DNA of 64,000 bases, from NCBI GenBank assembly GCA_947173485.1, contig CAMWFH010000011.1, forward strand, positions 20,589-84,588, given 5' to 3'. Of the stretch, positions 1-9,449 are shown piece by piece; the stretch's first letter is position 1; each line of letters opens with the position of its first letter. Under the pieces are notes generated by a model, which did not search any database, had not been told where the DNA came from, and saw nothing but the letters and a program-made list of their open reading frames with translations. The DNA comes from an uncultured Clostridia bacterium (GTDB lineage Bacteria > Bacillota > Clostridia > Oscillospirales > Oscillospiraceae). The position numbers were made by a program, and so were the translations under genes.

Positions 1-12
1 GGAGGAACTACT

Positions 13-1440
13 GTGACGAGAAAACGTTTACTGGCTCTGACCCTGGCGCTGGCGATGATGGCCACCCTGCTGGCCGGCTGCGGCGGCGACCCCAAGCAGC
101 CCAGCGACCCCGCGCCGCCCTCCAGCGGACAGCAGACGCCCAACACCCCCAACGATACCCCCACCCCGCCCGCAGACAACACCGCCAACTTGACGGCGGT
201 GCAGAAGATCATCGCCGAGGCCGAGGGCATGACCATGGAGGAGCTGGCCAAGAAGGCCATCGAGGAATCCAACGGCGCCACCTTCTACGGCGTGGGCAAC
301 TCCAGCCGGGGCAAGAGCGCCCTGCCCCTGTTCATCGAGTACTTACAGACCATCGACCCCAGCTACACCCTGAACTATGACTGGCAGCAGCCCAAGAACA
401 ACAAGATCTTCGACCAGCTCACCGCCGACTCCCTGAAGGACACCGGCACCTACGCCATGACCCTGATCCAGGACGGCAACCAGATCGAGAGCAAGATGGT
501 CCAGACCGGCATCCTGGATACCTACATCCCCAAGGAGTGGGCCGATGCCAACGGCGTCAGCGCCAGCAGCTACACCGGCTACCTGGCCCTCCAGACCCTG
601 AACAAGGTGTTCATGTACAACAACACCGGCTCCAAGTCCTATGACAACTGCTGGGACTTCGTGGCCGAGGGCGAGCACGGGCTCTACATGGACATCGACT
701 CCGAGATCGTGGGCAAGAACTTCCTGTATATGCTCACCGAGGACAAGTACGCCGGCTGGATGAAGGAGGCCTTCGATGCCCTCAGCGCTGACGAGCAGGC
801 CTACTTCCAGCCCACCATCACCGCCATGAAGAGCGAGGCCGAGGACCTGGGGCTGGGCGCCAACGGCGCTTACGCCCTGGCGTGGATCAAGCTCTGGGTG
901 GAGAGCTACAACGCCCAGACCGACGACGGCCCCATCTGCAATACCCTGGTGGCCAAGTCCGCCCGTGACCAGTTCGGCCTGCTGGTGTACTCCAAGCTCC
1001 GCAGCGTGGAGGAGTCCGCCGAGGTCTCCGTGAACAACATCAACGTGGCGGCCTATGATGACGGCTACACCGGCATCGGCGGCTATGGCTACTGCCACTA
1101 CCTCTTCGTCACCGACAACTCCCCCCTGCCCTGGACCGCCTGCGCCTTCATCGCCTACATGACCTGCACCGTGGACGGCTTCTCCGCCTGGGGCAAGGAC
1201 ATGGGCGGCTACTCCTCCAACCCCGCTGTGGCCGCTGAGAACGAGGCCACCTACCACCACCAGACCGGCGGCATGGCCGAGGATGGCACCACCGTGGCCT
1301 TCGCCGCCAAGAACGACGCCGGCTACGACTGGTGGACCACCGACGGCAAGCTGGTCCTGGAGGATCCGACCTACTGCGCCAGCGTGGCCTTCACTGTGGG
1401 CAGCTGGATCGAGATGCTGGATAAGTACAGCGCCGGCTGA
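13..1440 (+). CDS. ABC transporter substrate-binding lipoprotein
   Basis: Extracellular solute-binding protein of 475 residues, the capture subunit of the importer encoded just downstream. The N-terminus has a basic start, a hydrophobic stretch and a lipobox LLAGC with lipid-acceptor Cys23, followed by a Pro/Thr/Asn-rich linker (about residues 25-55) before the folded part. The start is GTG at 13, seven bases after GGAGG at positions 1-5. The next genes (HAD phosphatase, fused permease, ATPase) lie on the same strand. The partner permease is of the fused type seen in Fe(III)/polyamine-like importers, but the ligand cannot be read from the sequence. The family assignment is firm and the substrate is unknown. 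Confidence 0.85.
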   Translation: MTRKRLLALTLALAMMATLLAGCGGDPKQPSDPAPPSSGQQTPNTPNDTPTPPADNTANLTAVQKIIAEAEGMTMEELAKKAIEESNGATFYGVGNSSRGKSALPLFIEYLQTIDPSYTLNYDWQQPKNNKIFDQLTADSLKDTGTYAMTLIQDGNQIESKMVQTGILDTYIPKEWADANGVSASSYTGYLALQTLNKVFMYNNTGSKSYDNCWDFVAEGEHGLYMDIDSEIVGKNFLYMLTEDKYAGWMKEAFDALSADEQAYFQPTITAMKSEAEDLGLGANGAYALAWIKLWVESYNAQTDDGPICNTLVAKSARDQFGLLVYSKLRSVEESAEVSVNNINVAAYDDGYTGIGGYGYCHYLFVTDNSPLPWTACAFIAYMTCTVDGFSAWGKDMGGYSSNPAVAAENEATYHHQTGGMAEDGTTVAFAAKNDAGYDWWTTDGKLVLEDPTYCASVAFTVGSWIEMLDKYSAG

Positions 1441-1463
1441 GCTTTCCCCCAGCGAACGACAGA

Positions 1464-1493
1464 GAGGTCCGGCTTTCGCCGGGCCTCTTTCTC
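1464..1493 (+). terminator. Attenuator-like hairpin after the binding-protein gene
   Basis: A 10-bp stem (1464-1473 with 1478-1487, one G-U pair, TTTC loop) is followed by a short T-rich stretch. It lies between the binding protein and the downstream transport genes. This is the usual place for a partial terminator that keeps binding-protein mRNA in excess. Confidence 0.55.
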
Positions 1494-1521
1494 AAAAAGA
1501 CCGCAGAGAAGGAGGGGCGCC

Positions 1522-2148
1522 ATGGTCAAGCAAGTGATCTTTGATGTGGGCAATGTGCTGATGGGGTTCCATACCCGGGAGCTGACGGCCCGGTTCGCGC
1601 CGGATCCGGCGGATGCCGCCTTCCTCCACCAGGAGATCTTCCTCCACCCGGACTGGCCCCGGCTGGACCGGGGCGAGGAGGAAGCTGTCGTGGTGGAGGC
1701 GATGCTGGGGCATATCCCGGATCGGCTCCGGGAGGCGGCGGGGGCCCTGCTGGCCGTCTGGGACGAGGCGCTGGTCCCCATCGGGGAGACCAACGCCCTG
1801 GCGGCGGACCTGGCGGAGCTGGGGGTGCCGCTGTACATCCTCTCCAACACGCCGAAGCGGTTCTACCAGTTCCGGGAGCGCATCCCGGCCTGGCCGCTGA
1901 TGCGGGGAGCGGTGCTGTCCTGTGAGGAGCGGCTGCTCAAGCCGGACCTGGCCATCTACCGCCGCCTGCTGGACCGGTTCGGCCTGCTGGCGGGGGACAG
2001 CTTTTTCATCGACGATTCCTACACGAACATAGAGGCCGCCAGGTGGTGCGGGATGCAGGGACATTTCTACCGGAACGATGCCGCCGCCCTGCGCCATGCC
2101 CTGCGCAGGGCGGGCATACCGCTGCCGGAGGAAGGAGAGAGAGCATGA
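1522..2148 (+). CDS. HAD-family sugar-phosphatase-like hydrolase (YihX type)
   Basis: A HAD superfamily hydrolase of 208 residues. Motif I reads FDVGNVL, with the nucleophile Asp but Asn in place of the usual second acidic residue, as in the YihX/alpha-glucose-1-phosphatase branch. Motif II is LSNT, the Lys of motif III is in LLKPDLAIY, and motif IV is FFIDDSYTNIEAA. The start is ATG at 1522 after AAGGAGG. The stop overlaps the start of the permease gene (ATGA), so the two are translationally coupled. A sugar-phosphatase or nucleotidase role tied to the imported solute is an inference. Confidence 0.75.
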   Translation: MVKQVIFDVGNVLMGFHTRELTARFAPDPADAAFLHQEIFLHPDWPRLDRGEEEAVVVEAMLGHIPDRLREAAGALLAVWDEALVPIGETNALAADLAELGVPLYILSNTPKRFYQFRERIPAWPLMRGAVLSCEERLLKPDLAIYRRLLDRFGLLAGDSFFIDDSYTNIEAARWCGMQGHFYRNDAAALRHALRRAGIPLPEEGERA

Positions 2149-3950
2149 ACCAGTCTGCCATTTGGAGGAACCGGGTGCGGACCTACTTCTCCAAGCCCCA
2201 CAATGTGATCCTGGCCCTGATGGGCGTGGTGCTGACCGTGACCACCGTGGCGCCCATCATCGCGATCCTGGAGGACACCATCAAGATCCATCCGGGCACC
2301 ATCGACCAGAACCTGACCGGCCGGGTGTCCGGCTATACCCTGGTCAACTACATCGACCTGTTCACCGGGAAGATGGCCAAGGCCAACCTGTGGACGCCCT
2401 TGCTGAACACCGTCTACCTGGCGGTGGGCACCTGCCTGGTGGCGATCCTCTTTGGCGGCGTCTTTGCCTTTTTGATCACCCGGACCAACTTGGCCTGGCG
2501 GGGCTACCTCAGCTCCATCTTCATCTTCCCCTACATCATGCCCCAGTGGACCCTGGCGGTGGTGTGGCAGAACCTGTTCAACTCCAACGCTGTCACCGGG
2601 ACCTCCAACGGCCTGCTGGCCGCCCTGACGGGGATCGAGATGCCCATGTGGTGGTGCAAGGGGCTGTTCCCCAGTCTGGTGGTGCTGGGGCTCCACTACG
2701 CCCCCTTCGCCTATATCCTGATCGGCGGCATCTTCCGCAATATGGACGCCAACCTGGAGGAGGCCGCCACCATCTTGGACACCCCCAAGTGGAAGATCAT
2801 GTGCCGGGTGACCCTGCCTATGGTCAAGCCGGCGATCCTGTCCACGATCCTGCTGGTGTTCGGCTCCGCCATGGGCTCCTACCCGGTGCCCCACTACTTA
2901 GGGCTCACCACTCTCTCCACCAAGTACATCTCCATGAACTCCAACCGGACCGGCGAGGCCAGCATCCTGGCGATCATCATGATGATCTTCGGCGTGGCGA
3001 TCATGCTGATGAACCAGGTGAGCCTGCGCAGCCGGAAGAGCTACACCACCGTCACCGGCAAGTCCGGCCAGATCTCCAAGATCGACTTGGGGCGGGCGGG
3101 GAAGTATGTCATCGCCCTGGCCCTGGTGGTGCTGACCTTCTTCACCAGCATCTTCCCCATCGTCTCCTTCGCCTTTGAGACCTTCCTGCCCAATCCCGGA
3201 GACTACTCCTTCCTCTACACCGGCGATACCAGCCACCTGACCACCAAGTGGTGGACCACCAGCGAGAACGTGTCGGAGAACGGGCTCTACGGCCAGATGG
3301 GCATCCTCCACAACGATATGATCTGGCGGGCCTTCAAGGGGACGATCCTGGTCAGCGTGGCCTGCGCCCTGATCGCCGGCACCATCGGCACCCTGATCGG
3401 CTACGCCGTGGCCAAGAGCCGGCGAAGTAAGTGGGCCAACTACGTCAACTCCGTGGCCTTCCTGCCCTACCTGATGCCCTCCATCTCCGTGGGCGTGGCC
3501 TTCTTCATCCTGTTCTCCAATAAGTACATCAACCTGTTCAACACCTATACCCTGCTGATCATCGTGGGCACGGTGAAGTATATCCCCTTCGCCAGCCGCA
3601 GCTCCCTCAACTCCATGCTCCAGCTCTCCGGCGAGATCGAGGAGGCCGCGATCATCCAGGATATCCCCTGGGTGAAGCGGATGACCCATATCATCATCCC
3701 CATCCAGAAGTCCTCCATCATCAGCGGCTACCTGCTGCCCTTCATGACCTGCCTCCGGGAGCTGAGCCTGTTCATGCTGCTCTGTATGCAGGGCTTCATC
3801 CTCTCCACCACCTTGGACTACTTCGATGAGATGGGCCTCTACGCCTTCTCCAGCGGTATCAATCTGATCCTGATCGTGACCATCCTGATCTGCAATACCC
3901 TTGTGAACAAAGTGACCGGCGCCAGTCTGGATAAAGGAATAGGAGGTTGA
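2145..3950 (+). CDS. ABC transporter permease, two permease domains fused
   Basis: A membrane protein of about 601 residues made of two tandem binding-protein-dependent transport permease domains (FbpB/ThiP arrangement), so one chain provides the whole pore. Each half carries an EAA-type loop that contacts the ATPase: EEAATILDTPKWKIMCRVTL in the first half and EEAAIIQDIPWVKR in the second. The start at 2145 overlaps the HAD stop by four bases. An upstream in-frame ATG at 2043 lies inside the HAD gene and is not used here. With the binding protein before it and the ATPase after it this makes a full importer. The substrate is not determinable; iron, polyamine or phosphonate are family precedents only. 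Confidence 0.88.
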   Translation: MNQSAIWRNRVRTYFSKPHNVILALMGVVLTVTTVAPIIAILEDTIKIHPGTIDQNLTGRVSGYTLVNYIDLFTGKMAKANLWTPLLNTVYLAVGTCLVAILFGGVFAFLITRTNLAWRGYLSSIFIFPYIMPQWTLAVVWQNLFNSNAVTGTSNGLLAALTGIEMPMWWCKGLFPSLVVLGLHYAPFAYILIGGIFRNMDANLEEAATILDTPKWKIMCRVTLPMVKPAILSTILLVFGSAMGSYPVPHYLGLTTLSTKYISMNSNRTGEASILAIIMMIFGVAIMLMNQVSLRSRKSYTTVTGKSGQISKIDLGRAGKYVIALALVVLTFFTSIFPIVSFAFETFLPNPGDYSFLYTGDTSHLTTKWWTTSENVSENGLYGQMGILHNDMIWRAFKGTILVSVACALIAGTIGTLIGYAVAKSRRSKWANYVNSVAFLPYLMPSISVGVAFFILFSNKYINLFNTYTLLIIVGTVKYIPFASRSSLNSMLQLSGEIEEAAIIQDIPWVKRMTHIIIPIQKSSIISGYLLPFMTCLRELSLFMLLCMQGFILSTTLDYFDEMGLYAFSSGINLILIVTILICNTLVNKVTGASLDKGIGG

Positions 3951-3955
3951 CCCAT

Positions 3956-5593
3956 ATGCCAAAGATCGAACTGACCCATGTGACCAAGCGGTGGGATAAA
4001 TTCTACGCGGTGGATGATCTGGATCTGGTCATCGACGATAATGCCTTCGTGACCCTCTTGGGCCCCTCCGGCTGCGGCAAGACCACCACCCTGCGGATGA
4101 TCGCCGGTCTGGAGACCCCCACCTCCGGCCGGATCACCATCGGCGACAAGGTGGTCTACGACAGCCAGCAGGGCATCAACGTGCCCCCCAACAAGCGGAA
4201 GGTGGGCTTCCTCTTCCAGAACTACGCCCTGTGGCCCAATATGACGGTCTATCAGAACATCTCCTTCGGCCTGACCAACGTCAAGGAGGAGCTGCCCAAG
4301 ATCGACATGGAGGCCCGCCGGGCCGCGGCGCTGCTGCGGGCCCTCCAGAGGCCGGACGACGTGGTCAGGACCATCCAGGAGTGCGTGGACAAGAAGGGCA
4401 AGCTGGACGTGAACAAGGCCCACATCCGCCTGATCGACCGCTACGAGATCTCCCTCCAGGGGGCCAAGACGCTGATGGGGTGCAAGCTCCATGAGTCCAT
4501 GGAGCCGGCCACCGTGGCCCAGGCCAAGGCCGCCGAGCTGGAGAAGGTCCTCCAGACCGCCCGGGAGCGGTGCCAGGCGGAGGGGTGTACCTTCAGTGAG
4601 GACTACACCTATTTGAGGGACGGCAAGCCGGTGACCTCCGTCCGCAAGCTGAGCCAGGAGGAGATCGACCTCTCCGTCCGGCGGGTGGCCCGGATCGTGA
4701 AGATCGGGATGTTCATGGACCGGTATCCGGCGGAGCTGTCCGGCGGCCAGCAGCAGCGGGTGGCCATCGCCCGGACCCTGGCCCCGGAGCCCAGTGTGCT
4801 ATTCATGGACGAGCCCCTTTCCAACCTGGACGCCAAGCTGCGCCTGGAGATGCGCTCGGAGCTCCAGCGGCTCCACCTGGAGACCGGGTCCACCTTCGTC
4901 TACGTCACCCACGACCAGATGGAGGCCATGACCCTGGCCACCAAGATCTGCCTGATCGACAACGGCGTTTTGCAGCAGTATGACGCGCCCCTGGATGTGT
5001 ATAACAAGCCCAACAACCTGTTCGTGGCGGACTTCGTGGGCAACCCGGCCATCAACTTCATCGAGGGCAAGGCCCGGCAGGAGGGGGACAAGGTGGTCCT
5101 GTCGGCCATGGACGGCCTCCGGCTCACCTTCCGCCCCAATGCCCCCCTGGATCTGAAGGAGTGGTTCGCCAAGGCCGACGCGGACGATGCCGCCCGCCGT
5201 GAGGCGGAGGCCAAGCGGGCCAGCCAGAAGGGCAGCGTGGAGAAGGGGAACAAGGACACCGTGTTCCGCTGCCGGATCGCCAAGGTCAACGAGGACGAGG
5301 AGGACGAGAGCGAGCCCACCGAGGAGGATCTGGTCCTGGGGGTCCGGCCGGAGTTTTTGGAGCTCCGGGAGGACGGCGGCCTGGAGGGAGAGATCTACTC
5401 CGCCATGCCCACCGGCATGGAGACCACGGTCAAGGTCCGCATCGGGGACTACCTGCTCACCGGCGTGGTGTTCGGCGGCGTCCTCTACCCCCTGGGGCAG
5501 AAGGTCCGCCTGGGGTTCCGGGGGGATGGGATCGTCCTATTCAGCCGGAAGAACGGACGGCTGATCGCCCAGGGGCGCCTGGACGTGGAGTAA
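3956..5593 (+). CDS. ABC importer ATPase with a helical insertion
   Basis: The ATPase (545 residues) energising the upstream fused permease. It shows Walker A GPSGCGKTT (residues 36-44), Q-loop Gln88, signature LSGGQQQR near residue 261, Walker B VLFMDEP, the H-loop (YVTHDQMEAM) and a C-terminal TOBE-type region. The ATG at 3956 follows AGGAGG by nine bases; a TTG nine bases upstream overlaps the permease stop and is less likely. Q-loop and signature are separated by about 173 residues, against about 50 in MalK/FbpC. A charged, Lys/Glu-rich stretch of about 120 residues is therefore inserted in the helical subdomain. A second acidic/basic stretch interrupts the C-terminal regulatory domain. 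Confidence 0.88.
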   Translation: MPKIELTHVTKRWDKFYAVDDLDLVIDDNAFVTLLGPSGCGKTTTLRMIAGLETPTSGRITIGDKVVYDSQQGINVPPNKRKVGFLFQNYALWPNMTVYQNISFGLTNVKEELPKIDMEARRAAALLRALQRPDDVVRTIQECVDKKGKLDVNKAHIRLIDRYEISLQGAKTLMGCKLHESMEPATVAQAKAAELEKVLQTARERCQAEGCTFSEDYTYLRDGKPVTSVRKLSQEEIDLSVRRVARIVKIGMFMDRYPAELSGGQQQRVAIARTLAPEPSVLFMDEPLSNLDAKLRLEMRSELQRLHLETGSTFVYVTHDQMEAMTLATKICLIDNGVLQQYDAPLDVYNKPNNLFVADFVGNPAINFIEGKARQEGDKVVLSAMDGLRLTFRPNAPLDLKEWFAKADADDAARREAEAKRASQKGSVEKGNKDTVFRCRIAKVNEDEEDESEPTEEDLVLGVRPEFLELREDGGLEGEIYSAMPTGMETTVKVRIGDYLLTGVVFGGVLYPLGQKVRLGFRGDGIVLFSRKNGRLIAQGRLDVE

Positions 5594-5625
5594 AGCGAGG
5601 ATATCGCGCACAGGGAAACAGACCA

Positions 5626-5666
5626 GAAAAAGAGCCTGGGACCTCGGGAAGGAGGTCCCAGGCTCT
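5626..5666 (-). terminator. Convergent intrinsic terminator
   Basis: A perfect 15-bp stem (5631-5645 with 5652-5666, loop GGGAAG) lies between convergent genes. On the minus strand it is followed directly by TTTTT, so it ends the MsmX-like ATPase transcript. On the plus strand no T-run follows. Confidence 0.85.
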
Positions 5667-5687
5667 TGGCGTCTGGAGGGCGGGACA

Positions 5688-6872
5688 TCACACCTCCAGG
5701 TTGCGCCCCTCGCTGTCAAAGACGTGGCAGACGCTGCCGGAGAAGGAGAACTGCACCGTCGCGCCCCGGCTGAAGGTCTCCTTGTGGTTGCCGTTCAGGT
5801 CCATAGTGGGCACGATGATCACCACGTCCCGGCCCAGCACGCTGGTGTGGAGATAGATCTCGCTGCCCATCATCTCACTCACGTCCACGGTGGCGGTGAG
5901 GGTGTTGGGCCCGCTGCTCAGGGTGATGTGGCTGGGACGGACGCCCAGGGTGATGTTCTGGGGAGCCACGTCCTTGGCGGCCAGCTTCTTCTGCTTCTCC
6001 TCCGAGAGGACTACGCTGATGCCGCCTACGCTCACGCTGTACAACCCGCCGTTCTTCTCCAGCTTGGCATCGAAGAAGTTCATCTGGGGGGTGCCGATGA
6101 AGCCGGCTACGAACAGGTTGGCGGGGTGGTCGAACACTTCCTGAGGGGTACCGATCTGCTGGATGAAGCCGTCCTTCATGATCACGATCCGGTCGCCTAA
6201 GGTCATGGCCTCGGTCTGGTCGTGGGTGACGTACATGAAGGTGGTGTTGATCTTCTGCCGCAGCTTGATGATCTCCGCACGCATCTGGTTGCGCAGCTTG
6301 GCGTCCAGGTTGGAAAGGGGCTCATCCATCAGCAGCACCTTGGGCTCCCGGACGATGGCCCGTCCGATGGCCACCCGCTGCCGCTGGCCGCCGGAGAGGG
6401 CCTTGGGCTTCCGGTCCAGGTATTGGGTGATATCCAGGATCTCGGCGGCCTCCTTCACCCGGCGGTCGATCTCATCTTTGGGGATCTTGCGGAGGGTCAG
6501 AGGGAAGGCCATGTTCTCGTAGACGGTCATATGGGGGTAGAGGGCGTAGGACTGGAACACCATGGCGATATCCCGGTTCTTGGGCTCCACGTCGTTCATC
6601 AGCTTGCCGTCGATGTACAGCTGGCCCTCGGAGATCTCCTCCAGGCCGGCCACCATCCGCAGGGTGGTGGACTTGCCGCAGCCGGAGGGGCCTACCAGGA
6701 CGATGAACTCCTTGTCGGCGATGTCCAGGTTGAACTCCTGGACGGCGACGACGCCCCGGTCGGTCACCTGGAGGTTGTTCTTCTTCTCCGGCGTGCCCTT
6801 CTTCTTTTTGACGGTCTTCTGTCCGCTGTGGGGGTAGATCTTCATGATGCCTTTCAGATTCAGGGTAGACAT
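5688..6872 (-). CDS. MsmX/UgpC-type sugar ABC transporter ATPase
   Basis: An ATPase of 394 residues from the CUT1 family that powers oligosaccharide importers. It shows Walker [10 protein letters not shown], signature LSGGQRQR, Walker [16 protein letters not shown]-loop THDQTEAM and the TOBE/OB regulatory domain (LGVRPSHI). The start is set at the ATG preceding [13 protein letters not shown], the canonical MsmX N-terminus. The open frame runs upstream through a palindromic spacer and another gene's antisense strand, but that extension does not resemble a protein domain. A Lys-rich insert at about residues 20-32 is unusual. It is the last gene of the minus-strand mannan cluster and probably serves the permease pair at 12.9-14.7 kb, which has no ATPase beside it. 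Confidence 0.9.
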   Translation of the reverse strand: MSTLNLKGIMKIYPHSGQKTVKKKKGTPEKKNNLQVTDRGVVAVQEFNLDIADKEFIVLVGPSGCGKSTTLRMVAGLEEISEGQLYIDGKLMNDVEPKNRDIAMVFQSYALYPHMTVYENMAFPLTLRKIPKDEIDRRVKEAAEILDITQYLDRKPKALSGGQRQRVAIGRAIVREPKVLLMDEPLSNLDAKLRNQMRAEIIKLRQKINTTFMYVTHDQTEAMTLGDRIVIMKDGFIQQIGTPQEVFDHPANLFVAGFIGTPQMNFFDAKLEKNGGLYSVSVGGISVVLSEEKQKKLAAKDVAPQNITLGVRPSHITLSSGPNTLTATVDVSEMMGSEIYLHTSVLGRDVVIIVPTMDLNGNHKETFSRGATVQFSFSGSVCHVFDSEGRNLEV

Positions 6873-7040
6873 AGCCTTCGGCTTTGATCCATGGGCCTCC
6901 GCCCTATGGGCCTCGCCCGTGTCACCGGGCTTTACGACAGGTCTCCACACTGCCGCACCGCAAGCCGCAGCGGTATTCCTCCTTTTTTCGGTGCCGGGGA
7001 CTATAGGAATGGAGTAGTTCACCGGCCCTTGGCGTTTTCT

Positions 7041-7101
7041 GTCCTTTTTCTTGAAAGAAAAAGGACCAAAAAGAACTTTTTGCGCAAAACTTACGTTTTG
7101 C
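7041..7101. repeat. AT-rich palindromic element
   Basis: Positions 7041-7066 form a perfect inverted repeat with 12-bp arms and a 2-base centre. A 12-bp palindrome TTTTGCGCAAAA (7078-7089) and a GCAAAAC/GTTTTGC stem-loop (7084-7101) follow. The AT-rich composition contrasts sharply with the GC-rich genes around it. The last stem-loop overlaps the stop region of the YesL-like gene and may help end that transcript. It may be a member of a dispersed repeat family; no second copy was seen in this window. Confidence 0.6.
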
Positions 7102-7825
7102 TTTTGTGGGGGTATTGGATGGCCCGGATCTGCTCCTCGATGTGGAAGTTCTTCTCCAGGCCGGGATAGATCAGGAACAGGGCGGGGACGGAGACGAGCC
7201 AGAAGTTGGTGAACAGCAGCAGGAAGGCCACCAGCCGGAAGCAGAGCAGCACCACGCCCCAGTAGACCGTCACCAGCGCCAGGGCGGCCACGCTCCGGGG
7301 CAGCTGGCCCAGGAACAGCAGCGCCGCGTTCCGCACCAGCTGGGGAAGGGTCAGGTCCATCAGCGCCAGCTGGGGCCAGAGGTAGAGGGAGAGGCCGGTC
7401 ACGATCAGGATGCCCGCCCCCAGTACCGCCCCCATCCAGGGGGTGAGGCCCATGGCCCCCGTGTGGAACAGCAGGAACAGCTGGCTCCCCAGCAGCAGCC
7501 CCGTCAGGGCCCCCGGCAGCAGGGAGGCCTTGGCGTTCCGCCGCCAGACCCGCTTGTAGGTGTGCCACCAGAAGCCCGGCTCGTCCCGGAGGGGCCGCAG
7601 GATGGCATCCGCCAGGGCGCACAGCTCCGGCCCGGCGATGGCCCCGCCCAGCAGCCCCGCCAAGGGGGCCAGCAGCAGGGAGTGGGAGGCCCGGGCCACG
7701 GCAAAGCCCAGCAGGAAGGGACCGCAGCCCAGGAGCGCCAGGAAGCCGGCGCCGAAGAAGGCCTTGAAGTCCCGGCCGAACAGCTCCGCCAGCCGGAGGA
7801 TGCCCGTCTTACGCTCGTTATCCAT
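7091..7825 (-). CDS. YesL/DUF624-like membrane protein
   Basis: A polytopic membrane protein of 244 residues with about five hydrophobic segments. A central motif [21 protein letters not shown] is followed by an aromatic/basic stretch ([14 protein letters not shown]). This resembles DUF624/YesL proteins, which are commonly encoded with CUT1 sugar importers in Firmicutes. The ATG at 7825 lies inside the end of the preceding gene (8-base overlap), indicating translational coupling. It sits between the sugar-processing genes and the importer ATPase. The molecular function of the family is unknown. The assignment rests on the pattern and the context. Confidence 0.6.
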   Translation of the reverse strand: MDNERKTGILRLAELFGRDFKAFFGAGFLALLGCGPFLLGFAVARASHSLLLAPLAGLLGGAIAGPELCALADAILRPLRDEPGFWWHTYKRVWRRNAKASLLPGALTGLLLGSQLFLLFHTGAMGLTPWMGAVLGAGILIVTGLSLYLWPQLALMDLTLPQLVRNAALLFLGQLPRSVAALALVTVYWGVVLLCFRLVAFLLLFTNFWLVSVPALFLIYPGLEKNFHIEEQIRAIQYPHKSKT

Positions 7826-8444
7826 CCTCGCTCCTCCTCTCCAGCTCCTCCCAGAGGGCCGCCGCCCCGGCCAGGGCCCTTCGGTCCTCCTCCGTGGGGG
7901 CGATCCGCCGGGCGAAGCACAGCGCCCCGCCGTCACAGTTCTCCAGCGCCGCCTCCGCCGCGCCGGGGCAGTCCCGCCAGGGGATGGTCCCTGGCTCCAG
8001 GGCCTCGTAGGCCGCCTGGAACCCCACCGGGTCCTCCAGGAGAAAGATGCCGCTCTGGCGGGTATAGAAGTCCGCGCTGAGCTTATCCAGATTGCTGGTC
8101 ACCACCATCCGGGTGCCGCCGTCCATCTCGGCCCCGTAGTCTAAAGCGAAGTCGATCTGGATCACGTTCAGGGCCACGCTGCCCCGTCCGTCGCCGTTGA
8201 CATCCGGGCAGATGCCGTCCAGCACCGCCTGGATGGCGGCCACCTCCTCCGAGGCCAGAGGATGGGCGGTGACCAGGGCCACGCCGCAGTCGGGGCGGGC
8301 CTGGGTCAGCTGGGTCCGCAGGATGCCCGCTAGGATCGCGGCCACCGCCGCTCCCAGCAGCAGCTGCCGCCAGTGGTAGTACCACCAGTTCTTCCACCGC
8401 TGGGATGGGGTCATATCGGGCATCTCCCTGGGCCGTTGTCCCAT
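7818..8444 (-). CDS. Membrane-anchored protein of unknown function
   Basis: A 208-residue protein with a short charged N-terminus, one hydrophobic segment (about residues 28-45) and a soluble, presumably extracytoplasmic, acidic remainder. No family is recognised. The start is ATG at 8444, five bases after AGGAGG. It overlaps the YesL-like gene by 8 bp and follows manA by 66 bp. The tight coupling suggests the two membrane proteins work together, perhaps as an accessory to the sugar importer. That role is an inference from position only. Confidence 0.6.
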   Translation of the reverse strand: MGQRPREMPDMTPSQRWKNWWYYHWRQLLLGAAVAAILAGILRTQLTQARPDCGVALVTAHPLASEEVAAIQAVLDGICPDVNGDGRGSVALNVIQIDFALDYGAEMDGGTRMVVTSNLDKLSADFYTRQSGIFLLEDPVGFQAAYEALEPGTIPWRDCPGAAEAALENCDGGALCFARRIAPTEEDRRALAGAAALWEELERRSEDG

Positions 8445-8510
8445 AGCCGCCTCCTGTTCTCCGCTCGTTATCGCTCCGCTGCCGCGGGATAAAGGGTCCC
8501 CCGCACTGGG

Positions 8511-9431
8511 TCAGGGCACATAGACGGCCAGCGTCTGGCAGGCGCCCTCCATCTGATAGTCTCCGCTGCCCGCTGGCAGGAAGAAGCAGCTCCCCGGCTG
8601 GGCTGTTTTCGTCTCGCCGCCGCAGGTCAGCATCCCTTGGCCCTCTGTCACCAGCAGGGCCTGGAAGCTCTCCTCGCCGCAGCGGCCCCGGAAGGGTCCG
8701 TCATGGCGCTCCACGGCAAAGTAGGGGCAGGCCCCCAGCCGGGTATCGAAGTCCATAGGCTTTACGGGAGACAGATCGGCCACCGCCAGGGCTTTTTCTA
8801 CATGGAGAGGCCGTTTCTTCCCGTCCGGTCCCACCCGGTCGTAGTCAAAGACCCGGTAGGTCACGTTGGAGTTCTGCTGGATCTCCGCGATCGCCAGCCC
8901 CGCGCCGATGGCGTGGAGGGTCCCGGCGGGGATGAAGAACACGTCCCCCCGGCGGACCGGCACCTTGTGTAAGATCTCCGGCAGGGTGCCCGCCTGGATG
9001 TGCCGGGCGAAGTCCTCCCGGGAGACTTCCCGCTCCACACCGTAGTAGAGGGAGGCGCCGGGGGCGGCGTCCAGCACCACCCACATCTCCGTCTTGCCGT
9101 ACTGCCCCTCATGGGTCAGGGCGTACTCGTCCGACGGGTGGACCTGGATAGACAGGTCCCGCTCCGCGTCGATGAGCTTGATCAGCAGAGGGAAGTCCTG
9201 GAAGGACCGGCAGTGGGTCCCCAGGCCTCCCTCCCGCTCCAGATAGGCCGGCAGGGTCATCCCCGCGAAGGGGCTGTCCGCCAGGCGCGAGGGGCCGTCC
9301 GGGTGGCAGGACAGCACCCAGGCCTCCGCCAGGGGGTCCAGACTGCTCTCTACGCCGAAGTCCTCCCGCAGGCGGCGGTGTCCGCCCCAGAGGTAGTCCT
9401 TGCAGGCGGGGGAAAGCCGGTAGGCCGGCAT
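8511..9431 (-). CDS. manA: Mannose-6-phosphate isomerase, class I
   Basis: Interconverts mannose-6-phosphate and fructose-6-phosphate, the exit of mannose catabolism into glycolysis. The 306-residue cupin protein has the short Firmicutes-type length. The zinc-site motif IQVHPSDEYA (Gln, His) is followed by a Glu in KTEMW, and the second cupin His is in FIPAGTLHAIG. ATG 9431 is chosen because AGGAAGG sits about eight bases upstream; an in-frame GTG at 9440 overlaps that site. It follows the GH130 genes, which release mannose-1-phosphate. A mutase (encoded at 18.6 kb) would convert this to the ManA substrate. Confidence 0.93.
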   Translation of the reverse strand: MPAYRLSPACKDYLWGGHRRLREDFGVESSLDPLAEAWVLSCHPDGPSRLADSPFAGMTLPAYLEREGGLGTHCRSFQDFPLLIKLIDAERDLSIQVHPSDEYALTHEGQYGKTEMWVVLDAAPGASLYYGVEREVSREDFARHIQAGTLPEILHKVPVRRGDVFFIPAGTLHAIGAGLAIAEIQQNSNVTYRVFDYDRVGPDGKKRPLHVEKALAVADLSPVKPMDFDTRLGACPYFAVERHDGPFRGRCGEESFQALLVTEGQGMLTCGGETKTAQPGSCFFLPAGSGDYQMEGACQTLAVYVP

Positions 9432-9449
9432 AGCGTTCACCTTCCTTCA

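Noticed and set aside
343..1260. Long antisense open frame opposite the first binding protein (and many similar ones, for example 12725-13816 and 18516-20114)
   Set aside because: Products are Gly/His/Val/Gln- or Arg/Pro-rich without domains, exactly as expected for the reverse strand of GC-rich codons; no ribosome sites.
6873..7622. N-terminal extension of the MsmX-like ATPase in the same frame
   Set aside because: It runs through the palindromic spacer and the antisense strand of the YesL-like gene; the family N-terminus starts at 6872.
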